From: Secundilactobacillus mixtipabuli
GTDB taxonomy: Bacteria > Bacillota > Bacilli > Lactobacillales > Lactobacillaceae
Assembly: GCF_002217925.1 (NCBI RefSeq)
Contig: NZ_BCMF01000001.1
Location: 232,448 to 296,447 of the forward strand
Direction: 5' to 3'
DNA length: 64,000 nucleotides
Part shown: positions 55,622-64,000 of the stretch, piece after piece
How the letters are laid out: the number at the start of each line of letters is the position of its first letter
Position numbering within the stretch: position 1 is the first letter of the stretch
Made by a program: the position numbers and the translations under genes
The notes under the pieces: model-generated
What the model saw: only the letters and a program-made list of their open reading frames with translations
What the model was told of the DNA's origin: nothing
Databases searched by the model: none

Positions 55622-58600
55622 CTATTCAGCTAATTCAAATTTAGGTAACTGTTCAACCAAATCTAATGTCTTTAACGAAACTGAAATTACCCGTAATAGC
55701 AGATTAAAAATATACTTTGGGTCATCACTATAATCATTTGGATCATCCGTAATTTGAGATGGCGTGTCAGTTGATACCTTATACTGGTCCATAATCCATT
55801 CCACCGCAGATCGCCCATCCAAAATATAATCATAAGTCCTTAGGGGTATTCCCTCGATTGTGATATCAGGGTTAAACTTAATAATACTTTTATCATTATT
55901 TTTACCGAATGTCATTTTATTATTTACCGCAAAATTGGGGTTTAACGTATGATAAACGATTTTACAACCTTTATAAATTTCACTGGACTCATAATTAACA
56001 TGCAATTTAAACAACTTTTCGCCAATTTCGGCGTATTTATCTGCATGCATTAAAATCGGGATTCTCGCTAAATCCTTAACTAGTTCGTTACGATATCTTT
56101 CTTTATATTCTGGTGAGTTCATAACACCATACACATAGTAATACGCTTCATCAGTAGTCATTCCTAAATGGTTTGAAAATGACTTAGATAGATTATCCGT
56201 ACCCCCACCTAAAAGACCCCCGTCACCACTATTGTTAAACCGCATAAATCCTTGTGATTTTTCTAAACAATCCATATTGGGTATTAAATCTGTTGCAAGC
56301 GCAGAAAATAAATTACGAGCACCTCTTCCACTTGTAAAAATGACTGAATTTTCTTTGCCAAATTGATCATAATATATACGTTTTCTTTCAATTACTAATT
56401 CATCATAATATAGCCATCGTTTAGTGAAGGGTCTGTACAAACTTAAAACTAATTTTGTTGGGTCAAACTCTATTTTTTCCCCACGTTTAATTCGCTGTTT
56501 TAATCCGTCTGACCACTTGATGTATGTTGAATCACGACTGAGAAACATTTTTCTTTTTTCAGGATCTATATCACGTACTCTTTCCAATTCTGAGTTGTAA
56601 TGATCTATCAATAACTTAGCGTGCTGAAGTGTACTTTCTTTTGAAAATCCATAAACCCAGCTATCCCTGTTAGTATTAACACCTAGGGCATTTTGGGGAA
56701 ATATACCAACACTATTCTTTTTTGTCGCAATTGGATAAAAGCCCTGATATATATTGTCCCGTTGCCCAACCCAGTCGTTGTTTTCATTAGGCTGAACTTC
56801 CGTAAATTTCATTCCAAATATTGATTTTGAATCCGTCAACAACTTAAATTTTTCAGATTTAGTTTTATAATCGCCAACATCCTTATAAAAAATATGGTGA
56901 TTATTACTCCCATCTTTTACCAAAATTGAAATCGCAACTCCCGCTAAAATATCAAAAACGTTGCCGCCTTCTTTTTTAGCCAAGTCACCCTTTCTACCAC
57001 GAATTGAGCCTCGCAAATTTATGATGTACAAGTAATTAAACTCCCCATACATTGCACCACGCACACCGTCCATTGCGTTTTTATCAATAAATCCCGAATT
57101 TGTTATAAACCCAATAATACCGTTTTTACCTAACCTATCACTTGCCCATCTAAACGCTTTAATATAGCTATCATTTAGCCCAATTGAACTAACTGCTGTA
57201 CTGGTTTTACGATAAGTATCATTTACTCGTCGTTCTAGATTCTCATAATGTAAATTATCTATATAACTTTTATTATTTTGATCGCCTGAATATGGCGGAT
57301 TACTAATAATCACATCAATTGGGATTTCTTGTTGTCGTAACAACCGTTTATTATTTTTGTTGAATAAATCATCTCCCCATTTTTCAAAATTTTCTGTAGT
57401 TTCAAATGTATCCGTCAGAACAATTCCACTAAATGGTACATATTTTTCTGATCCGTTAATTTCATCAAATACGGCTTCAATATTCACTGCAGCAATATAA
57501 TAACTCAATAATATGATTTCATTGGCGTGCAATTCTTGGGTATATTTTCTAGTAATATCAGCAAGTGTAATCTCGCCGCGTCTCATCTCATCCGCTAGAT
57601 ATTGCAGAGTTCGCGTGATAAAAGTACCGGTCCCAGTAAAGGGATCTAAGACATGAACATTTTCATCCGCTAAACCGCGTCCAAAGTATTTATTAAGTAC
57701 CTCGTCTACTGATTTCACAATAAAATCAACAATTCCCACGGGAGTAAAGACAACGCCTAACCGTTCAGTCGTTTCACTGAAACCAGCTGTAAAGAAATTA
57801 TTATACAGAGTCTTGATAAACTCTTGTTTTCCTGCCGAATTATCAATTCCTCTTGCCCGCAACCGAACGGATTCATAGAAAGGTTCCAACGCTTTTTGTT
57901 CCTGGTCAAACCCGGCTTCAACCATCAAATCAATCATATTTTCCATAGCTTTAGACACCGGATTATCATTTACAAAATTATATTGATCGAACAGTGCTTC
58001 AAATATGGGTTTAGTAATAATATGCTGGGCCAGCATCTCAATTGCCTGGCGCTGATCAATATCCGAATTAATATTGTATTGCAAGCTACTTAAAAATTTA
58101 TCAAAAGTCTTTGCAAAGCGTGTTCGCTTGTCATTGATTAAATCTTCAATCCAACGGATGTGTCGTTCAGCTAGTTTTTGAACATCTTTAGACCAATCCT
58201 CTAAATACCGCCGATCACCAACTTTTCGCACGATACGCCCATAAATGGCATCTTGGATTGCATGCCAGTTCATTTGCAATTCAGTTTCAGTAGTATTTAC
58301 CACGTCAACTGCATCTGGATCTCTAAAAGCACGCAAATCATCGTTCTTGCTATTATCGAACTTAAGTTCACCGTTTGGTGCTTTGCCCACACCGATAACG
58401 TTCAAATCATGCGGCTTTTGTTTGTTTAGATCTAACTTATTAACAGTCGCTTCAAAGCGTTCATCGATGGACCTCAAGGCATTAAGTACTTGCCATACTG
58501 CTTGATACTCGTCGTTATTATCAAGCACGTTTTCAGGACTCTCACCCAAGGGCACTACGATTGGTAAAATAATGTAGCCATACGCTTTGTCGGGTGCCTT

Positions 58601-60391
58601 ACGCATAATCCGCCCAACTGCCTGCACAATATCAATCTGTGACTTTTTTGCTGCAAAGAATATGATGGCGTCTAAGTTGGGCACATCAATTCCTTCTGTC
58701 AAAAATTTAACATTCGATAACACACGGGCTTCATTGTCTGGAAAATCTGATGCAAGCCAGTCAATCTCTGATTTTTTCTTCAGTGCATTCATTGATCCAT
58801 CCACATGTCGCACTTCTACATCGAACTTATTGGGATTTTCATTACCCAGGTATTCGTTCACCACACGATTAAATTCCTTAGTAATTTGTTTTGAACCCAC
58901 TGCCTTAGGCCTATTTTTACTGCGTTGTTTATCAATCACAGATGCAAAGGCAATCGCTCTCCGCATCGGATATCCGTCGACTTTATTAGAAAAGCTCTTC
59001 CGTTTCATCATTGCATTCCAAACACCAATGATTTTCCCAATATCGTTGATTCCAATACCATTCTCAGTTGCGATACTGGACTGCATATCTTTATGAATGA
59101 CCGATGCATCAACTGCAAGAACCTCAACTTTATAATCAGTTAAAATTCCACGGGCAACCGCATCCCCGAAGCCAAGCCGATATATTTCATCACCAAATAC
59201 TGTCTTATCATCCATTGATGCGATAACAATACTATCCTGAACAGCCTTTTTTTTAGTATCTTCCGAATAAATTTTGGGTGTCGCAGTTTGATATAATCGC
59301 CGTTTGGATTTTACAACATCATTGGAATGCACTTTCATGAACATACCGGTCTTATCCTTTAAAGCATGTGCTCCAACGGTACGATGAGCTTCATCTGCAA
59401 TGATCAAGTCAAACTCTGGGAAACCTTTTTCTTGAGCTTGGTGCAAAACTTCAATCGACTGATATGTACTGAAGACAACTGTTAATTGATTAGCATTAAC
59501 ATGCAAGTTTTCATAGTTATTGACCAGTTTTTCAGCGTCGGTAGTTGCTGGAAAGCCAATATCTTCAACATTTAGATCTTCTTCATCATTATTATTAAAA
59601 GTTTTGCGTTTCGATGCACTTCGATCGGAAGTAACCGCAAAGGAAACTAACTCAATATCATCCGAAACATCGTTATTCCAACTAAATAAGGTTTGTGATA
59701 ACAGTTGAATGCTTGGAACTAAATACAACACTTTGTAATTTCTTGCTTTGTTTTGTTGCATCAAAGCTTCCGCAATTTTCAGTGAAGTGAACGTCTTACC
59801 CGTCCCAGGAGCCATAATTAATTTACCACGTTCGTGATCGGCAAAATAATCAAGTGCTTTTTGAATTGCTTCCACTTGATAATCACGTGGCTGTTTCTTG
59901 TTAACTTTAATTTTTACTTGTGGTTTGTTAAATGAAAATTGAGTCCAGTCAAAAGCAGCATGCTTCAAATCTGACAAGCCCAAAATACTTACGGGCTTGG
60001 ACAAGTTTCTGAAGGCTGCTTCAGCATTTTCATTCCACTCATCGGTCGTGGAAACCAAAATACCATCCGCATAATAGTTCTTTCCAAGTTCGGCGAGAAA
60101 ACTATTTAAAGTACCTTTGCCAACCTTTTCCTGATAGTATTTTGCTTGGACAGCCGTCAATTTTCCCGTCTGTTTGTCATGTGCCACAATATCGACACCC
60201 AGATCTTTTTTTGGAATACCGTATTTTTCAGGCACTTCGGCAAGCATCCACACCGCGTCAAATCTATTTTTGTAAACTGGTTCATTTAGCAAAAAAGATT
60301 TAACAACTTTCTCAAACATTGTTCCGCGATCCCGTTGAATATTATTTCCAGCATCATCAATTTGCTCGATCAATTCATCAAATTTATCCAT
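55622..60391 (-). CDS. Single-chain Type ISP-like restriction-modification enzyme
   Basis: 1589 residues, the size of LlaGI and LlaBIII. Domains in order: PD-(D/E)xK nuclease with Asp67 and Gln82-Ala-Lys84 (GVDIVA...VQAKYY); SF2 helicase with Walker A APGTGKT (~197), DEAH box IIADEAHR (~332), motif III-like TATPK and motif VI QAVGRIMRK; a helical coupler; N6-adenine methyltransferase with motif I DPFTGTGTF (~918) and motif IV NPPY (~1031); and a C-terminal target-recognition region (~1150-1589). It methylates and, by helicase translocation, cleaves foreign DNA without separate subunits. All motifs look intact. Base composition is lower in GC than the genes to the left, a sign of transfer. Confidence 0.93.
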   Translation of the reverse strand: MDKFDELIEQIDDAGNNIQRDRGTMFEKVVKSFLLNEPVYKNRFDAVWMLAEVPEKYGIPKKDLGVDIVAHDKQTGKLTAVQAKYYQEKVGKGTLNSFLAELGKNYYADGILVSTTDEWNENAEAAFRNLSKPVSILGLSDLKHAAFDWTQFSFNKPQVKIKVNKKQPRDYQVEAIQKALDYFADHERGKLIMAPGTGKTFTSLKIAEALMQQNKARNYKVLYLVPSIQLLSQTLFSWNNDVSDDIELVSFAVTSDRSASKRKTFNNNDEEDLNVEDIGFPATTDAEKLVNNYENLHVNANQLTVVFSTYQSIEVLHQAQEKGFPEFDLIIADEAHRTVGAHALKDKTGMFMKVHSNDVVKSKRRLYQTATPKIYSEDTKKKAVQDSIVIASMDDKTVFGDEIYRLGFGDAVARGILTDYKVEVLAVDASVIHKDMQSSIATENGIGINDIGKIIGVWNAMMKRKSFSNKVDGYPMRRAIAFASVIDKQRSKNRPKAVGSKQITKEFNRVVNEYLGNENPNKFDVEVRHVDGSMNALKKKSEIDWLASDFPDNEARVLSNVKFLTEGIDVPNLDAIIFFAAKKSQIDIVQAVGRIMRKAPDKAYGYIILPIVVPLGESPENVLDNNDEYQAVWQVLNALRSIDERFEATVNKLDLNKQKPHDLNVIGVGKAPNGELKFDNSKNDDLRAFRDPDAVDVVNTTETELQMNWHAIQDAIYGRIVRKVGDRRYLEDWSKDVQKLAERHIRWIEDLINDKRTRFAKTFDKFLSSLQYNINSDIDQRQAIEMLAQHIITKPIFEALFDQYNFVNDNPVSKAMENMIDLMVEAGFDQEQKALEPFYESVRLRARGIDNSAGKQEFIKTLYNNFFTAGFSETTERLGVVFTPVGIVDFIVKSVDEVLNKYFGRGLADENVHVLDPFTGTGTFITRTLQYLADEMRRGEITLADITRKYTQELHANEIILLSYYIAAVNIEAVFDEINGSEKYVPFSGIVLTDTFETTENFEKWGDDLFNKNNKRLLRQQEIPIDVIISNPPYSGDQNNKSYIDNLHYENLERRVNDTYRKTSTAVSSIGLNDSYIKAFRWASDRLGKNGIIGFITNSGFIDKNAMDGVRGAMYGEFNYLYIINLRGSIRGRKGDLAKKEGGNVFDILAGVAISILVKDGSNNHHIFYKDVGDYKTKSEKFKLLTDSKSIFGMKFTEVQPNENNDWVGQRDNIYQGFYPIATKKNSVGIFPQNALGVNTNRDSWVYGFSKESTLQHAKLLIDHYNSELERVRDIDPEKRKMFLSRDSTYIKWSDGLKQRIKRGEKIEFDPTKLVLSLYRPFTKRWLYYDELVIERKRIYYDQFGKENSVIFTSGRGARNLFSALATDLIPNMDCLEKSQGFMRFNNSGDGGLLGGGTDNLSKSFSNHLGMTTDEAYYYVYGVMNSPEYKERYRNELVKDLARIPILMHADKYAEIGEKLFKLHVNYESSEIYKGCKIVYHTLNPNFAVNNKMTFGKNNDKSIIKFNPDITIEGIPLRTYDYILDGRSAVEWIMDQYKVSTDTPSQITDDPNDYSDDPKYIFNLLLRVISVSLKTLDLVEQLPKFELAE

Positions 60392-60538
60392 GGTAATTAT
60401 TCCTCACTTGCTTGTGGCTAGAGATTTTTAACATCAACATTCTTTTGAACATAATTTTACCATGGTTTAGATATAAATCAGATTTTTATTAGTGCTGAAA
60501 TTACTCCATGCGAACGGGAGACTACTCATACACATTAG

Positions 60539-61384
60539 CTATTTTCTTTTTTTATCGGATGTGCCTTTATCTGACGGACTATTCAAGTTATTGTATTCTC
60601 GATAAAGTTTTAGCATTTTATTATTTCTTTTTACTTTGTCATTAAATTGTTTCATAAACTGCCGATCATTGAAAAATTTATCATCCGCAGTAACAACATA
60701 TGATCCAACAACAGTTCCGTCTGACATTCTTGTACCTAGTTTTAAACTTCCCAAGTGTTCCACTTCATTTTTATAAGCATAATATTTCTGCTTAACTTTA
60801 CAATCATCAGTGGAGTTAAAGTACTCTGGTGTCCTAAAAACATGACCTTTTTGAGTCAATACCATTTCATTAAATTCATTTGCTGGTGTTTTATAAAACA
60901 TAATTATATTGTCCACCAGCATATCATGTGTATCGAGTAATATGGCACTAGCATCGATACCCGGTATTGAAATAAGCCGTCGTTCATTTACATATTCATA
61001 GCTATTTCCATCTGATTTTAGTTTTGATATTTTCCCACGAATATCAACAAATACGTCCCTAGCAAAATTATTATTGACTAGTTGAACTTCCGTCCAATCA
61101 AACCCTGTATCATCTATCCGACTAAAGCTACTCCAGATAGTTGCATTTTGGGGAATCATAAACTTGTTTAGGACCACAAATAATGGTCTAGAATTCTCTT
61201 TTTTCTTTTTTGTAGACCATCTATGTTCCGAATTAATCTGAAGCGCAACTGCAGCAACAGCTGCGATTGTACCAAGCGCTCCTACCCAATCAGGAACTGT
61301 TCCCCAGTCAAACTTCTTAATCAATACTGATAAATTACTTAGCATTGACGTCCCCAGCACAAACCACACTAAATTTCGTAGCAA
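60539..61384 (-). CDS. Unknown membrane-anchored protein
   Basis: 281 residues: two N-terminal hydrophobic segments (LVWFVLGTSMLSNLSVLI and VPDWVGALGTIAAVAAVALQI), a basic stretch KKKK, then about 215 soluble residues with no recognised motif. AT-rich and on the same strand as the restriction enzyme, 148 bases upstream of it. The two-helix-plus-soluble-domain form recurs among uncharacterised island and prophage proteins. A link to defence is only suggested by position. Confidence 0.65.
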   Translation of the reverse strand: MLRNLVWFVLGTSMLSNLSVLIKKFDWGTVPDWVGALGTIAAVAAVALQINSEHRWSTKKKKENSRPLFVVLNKFMIPQNATIWSSFSRIDDTGFDWTEVQLVNNNFARDVFVDIRGKISKLKSDGNSYEYVNERRLISIPGIDASAILLDTHDMLVDNIIMFYKTPANEFNEMVLTQKGHVFRTPEYFNSTDDCKVKQKYYAYKNEVEHLGSLKLGTRMSDGTVVGSYVVTADDKFFNDRQFMKQFNDKVKRNNKMLKLYREYNNLNSPSDKGTSDKKRK

Positions 61385-61529
61385 AACACACCCGTCCTTA
61401 CTGTAAATCCTAGTTTATTTCTACAATTCATCCTGTATTCAAGAACTATTAAGATTAAGTTGTAATATTACCAGGGATAATTTTTAATCTGATCACCAAT
61501 TATAAAAACATCATCAAAATTATTAAAAA

Positions 61530-61853
61530 AGCCGTCCACATCGTGGGCGACTTTTTTAATCATGACGATGATCGGGTGGGGAACAGGTTCAGTGATTGAT
61601 AAGAATTCGCTCCCCACCGATATTAATTATAGCAGGTTGATTAGATAGATGCTTCAAACAAAGTAAAAACCGCCGATAAACGGATGCTCCAGTTATAATT
61701 ATCGGCGATGTGTGACAGGTGTGACACCATATCAGGAAAACTCTTTTATTTTCTATTGAATATCTTCTTGATAATTAAATAACAATTTAATTCAAAAAGA
61801 TGTCACTCCTGTCACTGACTTACCTTATCGGCAGATTCTTTTAACCTAAAGAT
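61530..61853. repeat. Island module, copy R1
   Basis: About 200 bp (61649-61850) nearly match 63208-63403, and weaker similarity extends upstream to a terminator-like hairpin at 61528-61557. Inside, TTATCGGC recurs and pairs with GCCGATAA (a minus-strand terminator-like stem followed by TTTTTAC). GTGACAGGTGTGACA faces the inverted TGTCACTCCTGTCAC about 80 bases away. No ORF. Confidence 0.8.
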
Positions 61854-62089
61854 AGTTCTAATAAGCGTTAATTTAATAATTTTTCTCAATAATTCACTGT
61901 TAGAAGCCAATATTCACCTGGCCCACCAGAAATCACTACGTGAAGTCAGCAAACGGCACCCCAAAATAGTGATAATAAAGGAGAACGTGCAAGCCAATTT
62001 ATAGCGCATTATAACTTGTATTCACCGGCTTTTACACTTATGTCTGCTGAATAACTGCCTTGTCAGCTTGCTAGTACTGGGAAACCATC

Positions 62090-62290
62090 TTCTTACCGGT
62101 GGGCAGTACGATGGAATTAGTAGCGTATCAATACAGCCAATCTTACCCAACCTGATATTTTACCGGTATAAGGGTATCTACCTACCCAAGAACTTACTGG
62201 CGTCTCTTACCAGCATGAGGTATCTTACCCACGTACCGACTTACCGACGTTCTCTTACCATCACGAAGGATCTTACCTACCTATGTCCTT
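62090..62290. repeat. Degenerate TTACC-rich array
   Basis: TTACC occurs near 62093, 62143, 62160, 62207, 62225, 62241, 62255 and 62273. TTACCGACGTTCTC (62241-62254) is almost the same as TTACCAACGTTCTC in the array at 63651. It follows R1 as the longer array follows R2. The plus-strand open frame across it (62068-62505) looks like chance and was not called. Confidence 0.5.
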
Positions 62291-62341
62291 CATCAGTATT
62301 GTCAATCCAATCAATGTCACTTCCAGATCCATCGTACTCAT

Positions 62342-62446
62342 TCACTTTAATTTCAGTAATACATACTTATCCGTTCCTATATCAGTCCAATAGTTGCTCT
62401 TCCCCCTACTTTCGTAGTTTTTTAGCGTGCGGTAGTTATCGTTACA
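62342..62446 (-). pseudogene. Possible C-terminal remnant of a lost gene
   Basis: The minus strand reads about 34 sense codons ending YWTDIGTDKYVLLKLK-stop, preceded in frame by a stop and without a start. The composition looks like protein (mixed charged and aromatic residues), suggesting the tail of a decayed prophage or island gene. Family unknown; chance cannot be excluded. Confidence 0.25.
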
Positions 62447-62660
62447 TCAGTGGTTATAGAGATTTTTATCAGGAAAAGTATTTCCATATTTACTTCCTCT
62501 TATGAGTCAATTATAGTATGAACTTTGTCTTGCTTTCAGCGGTATTCAAGACTGAAATCATTCTAAATTTCACTTTCTACTTAAACCATACGACTAAAAA
62601 ATGAGCACTCTTAATACCGTATTTTTACTTTAAAGTCGTTAATTGGAAACTCAAAGTTAA

Positions 62661-62700
62661 TAAAAAGTCCCCCAAAAGTTGTTTCCAACTTCGGGGGACA
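62661..62700 (-). terminator. Terminator after the antitoxin-like gene
   Basis: Minus strand GTCCCCCGAAGTTG/CAACTTTTGGGGGAC followed by TTTTTA. Confidence 0.9.
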
Positions 62701-62725
62701 AGTCTTTTCGGAACTCTCTTTTTAA

Positions 62726-62986
62726 TTAAAAATCATTATTTTCTACATCATCACTCCACTCAATTTCTGGTGTACTCAAGTTACCAAATTTACTTGCTTG
62801 TTTGTTTACTGTATTCCATAAATCGGATGATTTTCGGGCTATTTCAACTATGCCATTTGGTTCTAAATGCCATTCAATCGTGTCGTTATTCTGAAGATTC
62901 ATATGTTTCCTTACTTGCTTGGGAATGGTGACACGATTATCACTGCCAATTTTAGAAATAAGCCTACCTGCTTTATCGATTTTCAT
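62726..62986 (-). CDS. AbrB/MazE-type DNA-binding protein
   Basis: 86 residues. N-terminal SpoVT/AbrB swapped-hairpin domain (ISKIGSDNRVTIPKQVRKHMNLQNNDTIEWHLE), then an acidic tail (PEIEWSDDVENNDF) of the kind that wraps a toxin in MazE/AbrB antitoxins. AAGGAGG precedes ATG 62986. No toxin gene overlaps or follows; a terminator comes directly after. It is either an orphan antitoxin or a stand-alone regulator of the island. Confidence 0.85.
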   Translation of the reverse strand: MKIDKAGRLISKIGSDNRVTIPKQVRKHMNLQNNDTIEWHLEPNGIVEIARKSSDLWNTVNKQASKFGNLSTPEIEWSDDVENNDF

Positions 62987-63049
62987 TAGCCATCCTCCTT
63001 AGAATATCTATGCTGATAATAATCGGATATAATTGTTTAATCAAAAACT

Positions 63050-63403
63050 AAAAATCTTCCTACATTGTGGGTGGCCTTGAGGAACATAAAAAATGACCGG
63101 GTGGAAGGTATGCTCAGTGCTTGGGAGAATTTGTTCCAGCCAACAATGATTGATGATCATAGCATGTAAACTAGTACTACAAGTAACTACACAATGTCTG
63201 AATAATTGATGCTTCAAATAAAGTAAAAACCGCCAATAAAATGATGCTCCGGTTATAAATATCGGCGATGTGTGACAGGTGTGACACCTGATTAAGAAAA
63301 CTCATTTATTTTTTATAGAATATCTTCTTGATAATTAAATAATAATTTATTTCAAAAAGATGTCACCCCTGTCACTAGATTACTTTATCGGCAGATTCTT
63401 TTA
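63050..63403. repeat. Island module, copy R2
   Basis: Second copy of R1. The strongest part is 63208-63403; upstream, CCGGGTGGA and GCTCAGTG echo CGGGTGGGG and GTTCAGTG of R1. The stem ATCGGCG/CGCC[A]ATAA keeps pairing by a G-T change, and GTGACAGGTGTGACA is unchanged. The spacing between copies is about 1.56 kb. Confidence 0.8.
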
Positions 63404-63650
63404 GGTAATAAAAAGCGTGAGAGGCTAATTAATAGTGACGTACTCGCTTGTCATGCTCGCCCTTGGCTTACTCATACTACATATCGATATATATCAATAT
63501 TAAAACTTAACCGTTACCTTACTGGCACCCCAAAGGCGTACCAACACCATGTAACTTGCAAGCTTAAAGACTTAACCATTTCCTAATCGTGCAGTCAAAC
63601 TACCTACATGGCTGCGTATCTTATATACACCTAACTTACTAACATGAATA

Positions 63651-64000
63651 TTACCAACGTCTCAACACTGCGGGTGGGCTACCAACCGGCAGCTTACCAA
63701 CGTTCTCAACACTACGGGTAACTCACCAGCCGGTGCCTTACCAACGTGCTCAACACTGCGGATAACTTACCAGCCGGTGGGGTTACCAACGTGCTTAACA
63801 CTGCGGGTAACTTACCAGCTGGTGGGGTTACCAACGCGCTTAATACTGCGGGTAGACTACCGACCGGCGGCTTACCAACGTGCTCAACACTACGGGTAAC
63901 TTACCAGCCGGTGGGGTTACCAACGCGCTTAATACTGCAGGTAGACTACCAGTCAGTGGGGTTACCAACGCGCTTAACACTGCGGGTAACTTACCAGCTG
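63651..64000. repeat. Tandem repeat of 43-45 bp, continuing past the window
   Basis: TTACCAACG starts at 63651, 63694, 63738, 63783, 63828, 63872, 63917 and 63962: eight units at 43, 44, 45, 45, 44, 45 and 45 bp. Each carries CTTAACACTGCGGGTAACTTACCAGCCGGTGGGG or a close variant. Units of 43-44 bp break every reading frame, so it is not coding. Confidence 0.92.

Noticed and set aside
61812..61850. Possible shared C-terminus LKESADKV in R1 and R2 on the minus strand
   Set aside because: The bases encoding it are the TTATCGGC stem motif, which recurs as structure; the upstream frames differ and contain stops.
62068..62505. 145-residue plus-strand open frame
   Set aside because: Unusual composition (many Ser, Tyr, Leu, Pro), no ribosome site, and it crosses the TTACC-rich array; probably chance.
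61649..63403. R1/R2 as the template and variable repeats of a diversity-generating retroelement
   Set aside because: Differences are not confined to adenines, and no reverse transcriptase gene is present.
63651..64000. CRISPR array
   Set aside because: The units are contiguous tandem repeats without unique spacers, and no cas gene is nearby.

Overview
The window is chromosomal DNA from a lactic acid bacterium of the Lactobacillaceae. This rests on the gene content (purA next to guaC, NhaC-type transporter behind a T-box, LysM/lytic-transglycosylase wall protein, anaerobic NrdDG, many amino-acid and peptide carriers, XynP/XynB-type xyloside use), strong Shine-Dalgarno sites, frequent GTG/TTG starts and moderate GC. 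The species cannot be fixed from the sequence alone. No rRNA, tRNA, CRISPR array or complete transposon was seen.

Layout. 1-6.6 kb: the end of a tyrosine phosphatase, an alpha/beta hydrolase, a candidate C-rich small RNA, then divergent purB and purA-guaC (AMP and GMP interconversion) around PurBox-like sites, and a tautomerase. 6.6-18.4 kb: a DUF3290-DUF421 membrane pair with a frameshift in DUF421, a T-box-controlled NhaC carrier, a zinc-ribbon membrane protein, an aldo/keto reductase, a DapE/ArgE-like hydrolase with an EamA carrier, a PEBP protein, a universal stress protein and an amino-acid permease. 18.5-22.8 kb: a xyloside block (AraC regulator, XynP, XynB) with a CcpA cre site inside the xynP promoter. 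23-32.5 kb: a stress protein, a GGDEF cyclase, a secreted protein, an MFS carrier, nrdDG with NrdR boxes, a LysM wall protein and BrnQ.

32.6-48.9 kb: small catabolic and detoxification units. A TetR-regulated amidohydrolase/hydrolase pair has twin operators, and a MarR-NmrA operon has a perfect operator. There are also a proline iminopeptidase, a second aldo/keto reductase, an aminotransferase, an amino-acid permease, an alcohol dehydrogenase beside a TetR gene, a POT peptide carrier, a 3-hydroxyacyl-CoA dehydrogenase and GNAT enzymes. 49-55.2 kb: candidate ncRNAs, a frameshifted lipoprotein, OppA, and divergent GlnQ and GlnPH, again peptide and amino-acid uptake.

55.2-64 kb is an AT-rich accessory island. 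It holds a giant single-chain Type ISP-like restriction-modification enzyme, an unknown membrane protein, an orphan AbrB/MazE-type antitoxin, two diverged copies of a roughly 300 bp module, and TTACC-rich arrays, including a 43-45 bp tandem repeat that runs off the right edge.

The least explained signals are: a family of long hairpins set right after stop codons, whose arms differ between copies by compensating changes; several candidate structured or C-rich RNAs; and the duplicated module and tandem arrays at the right end.
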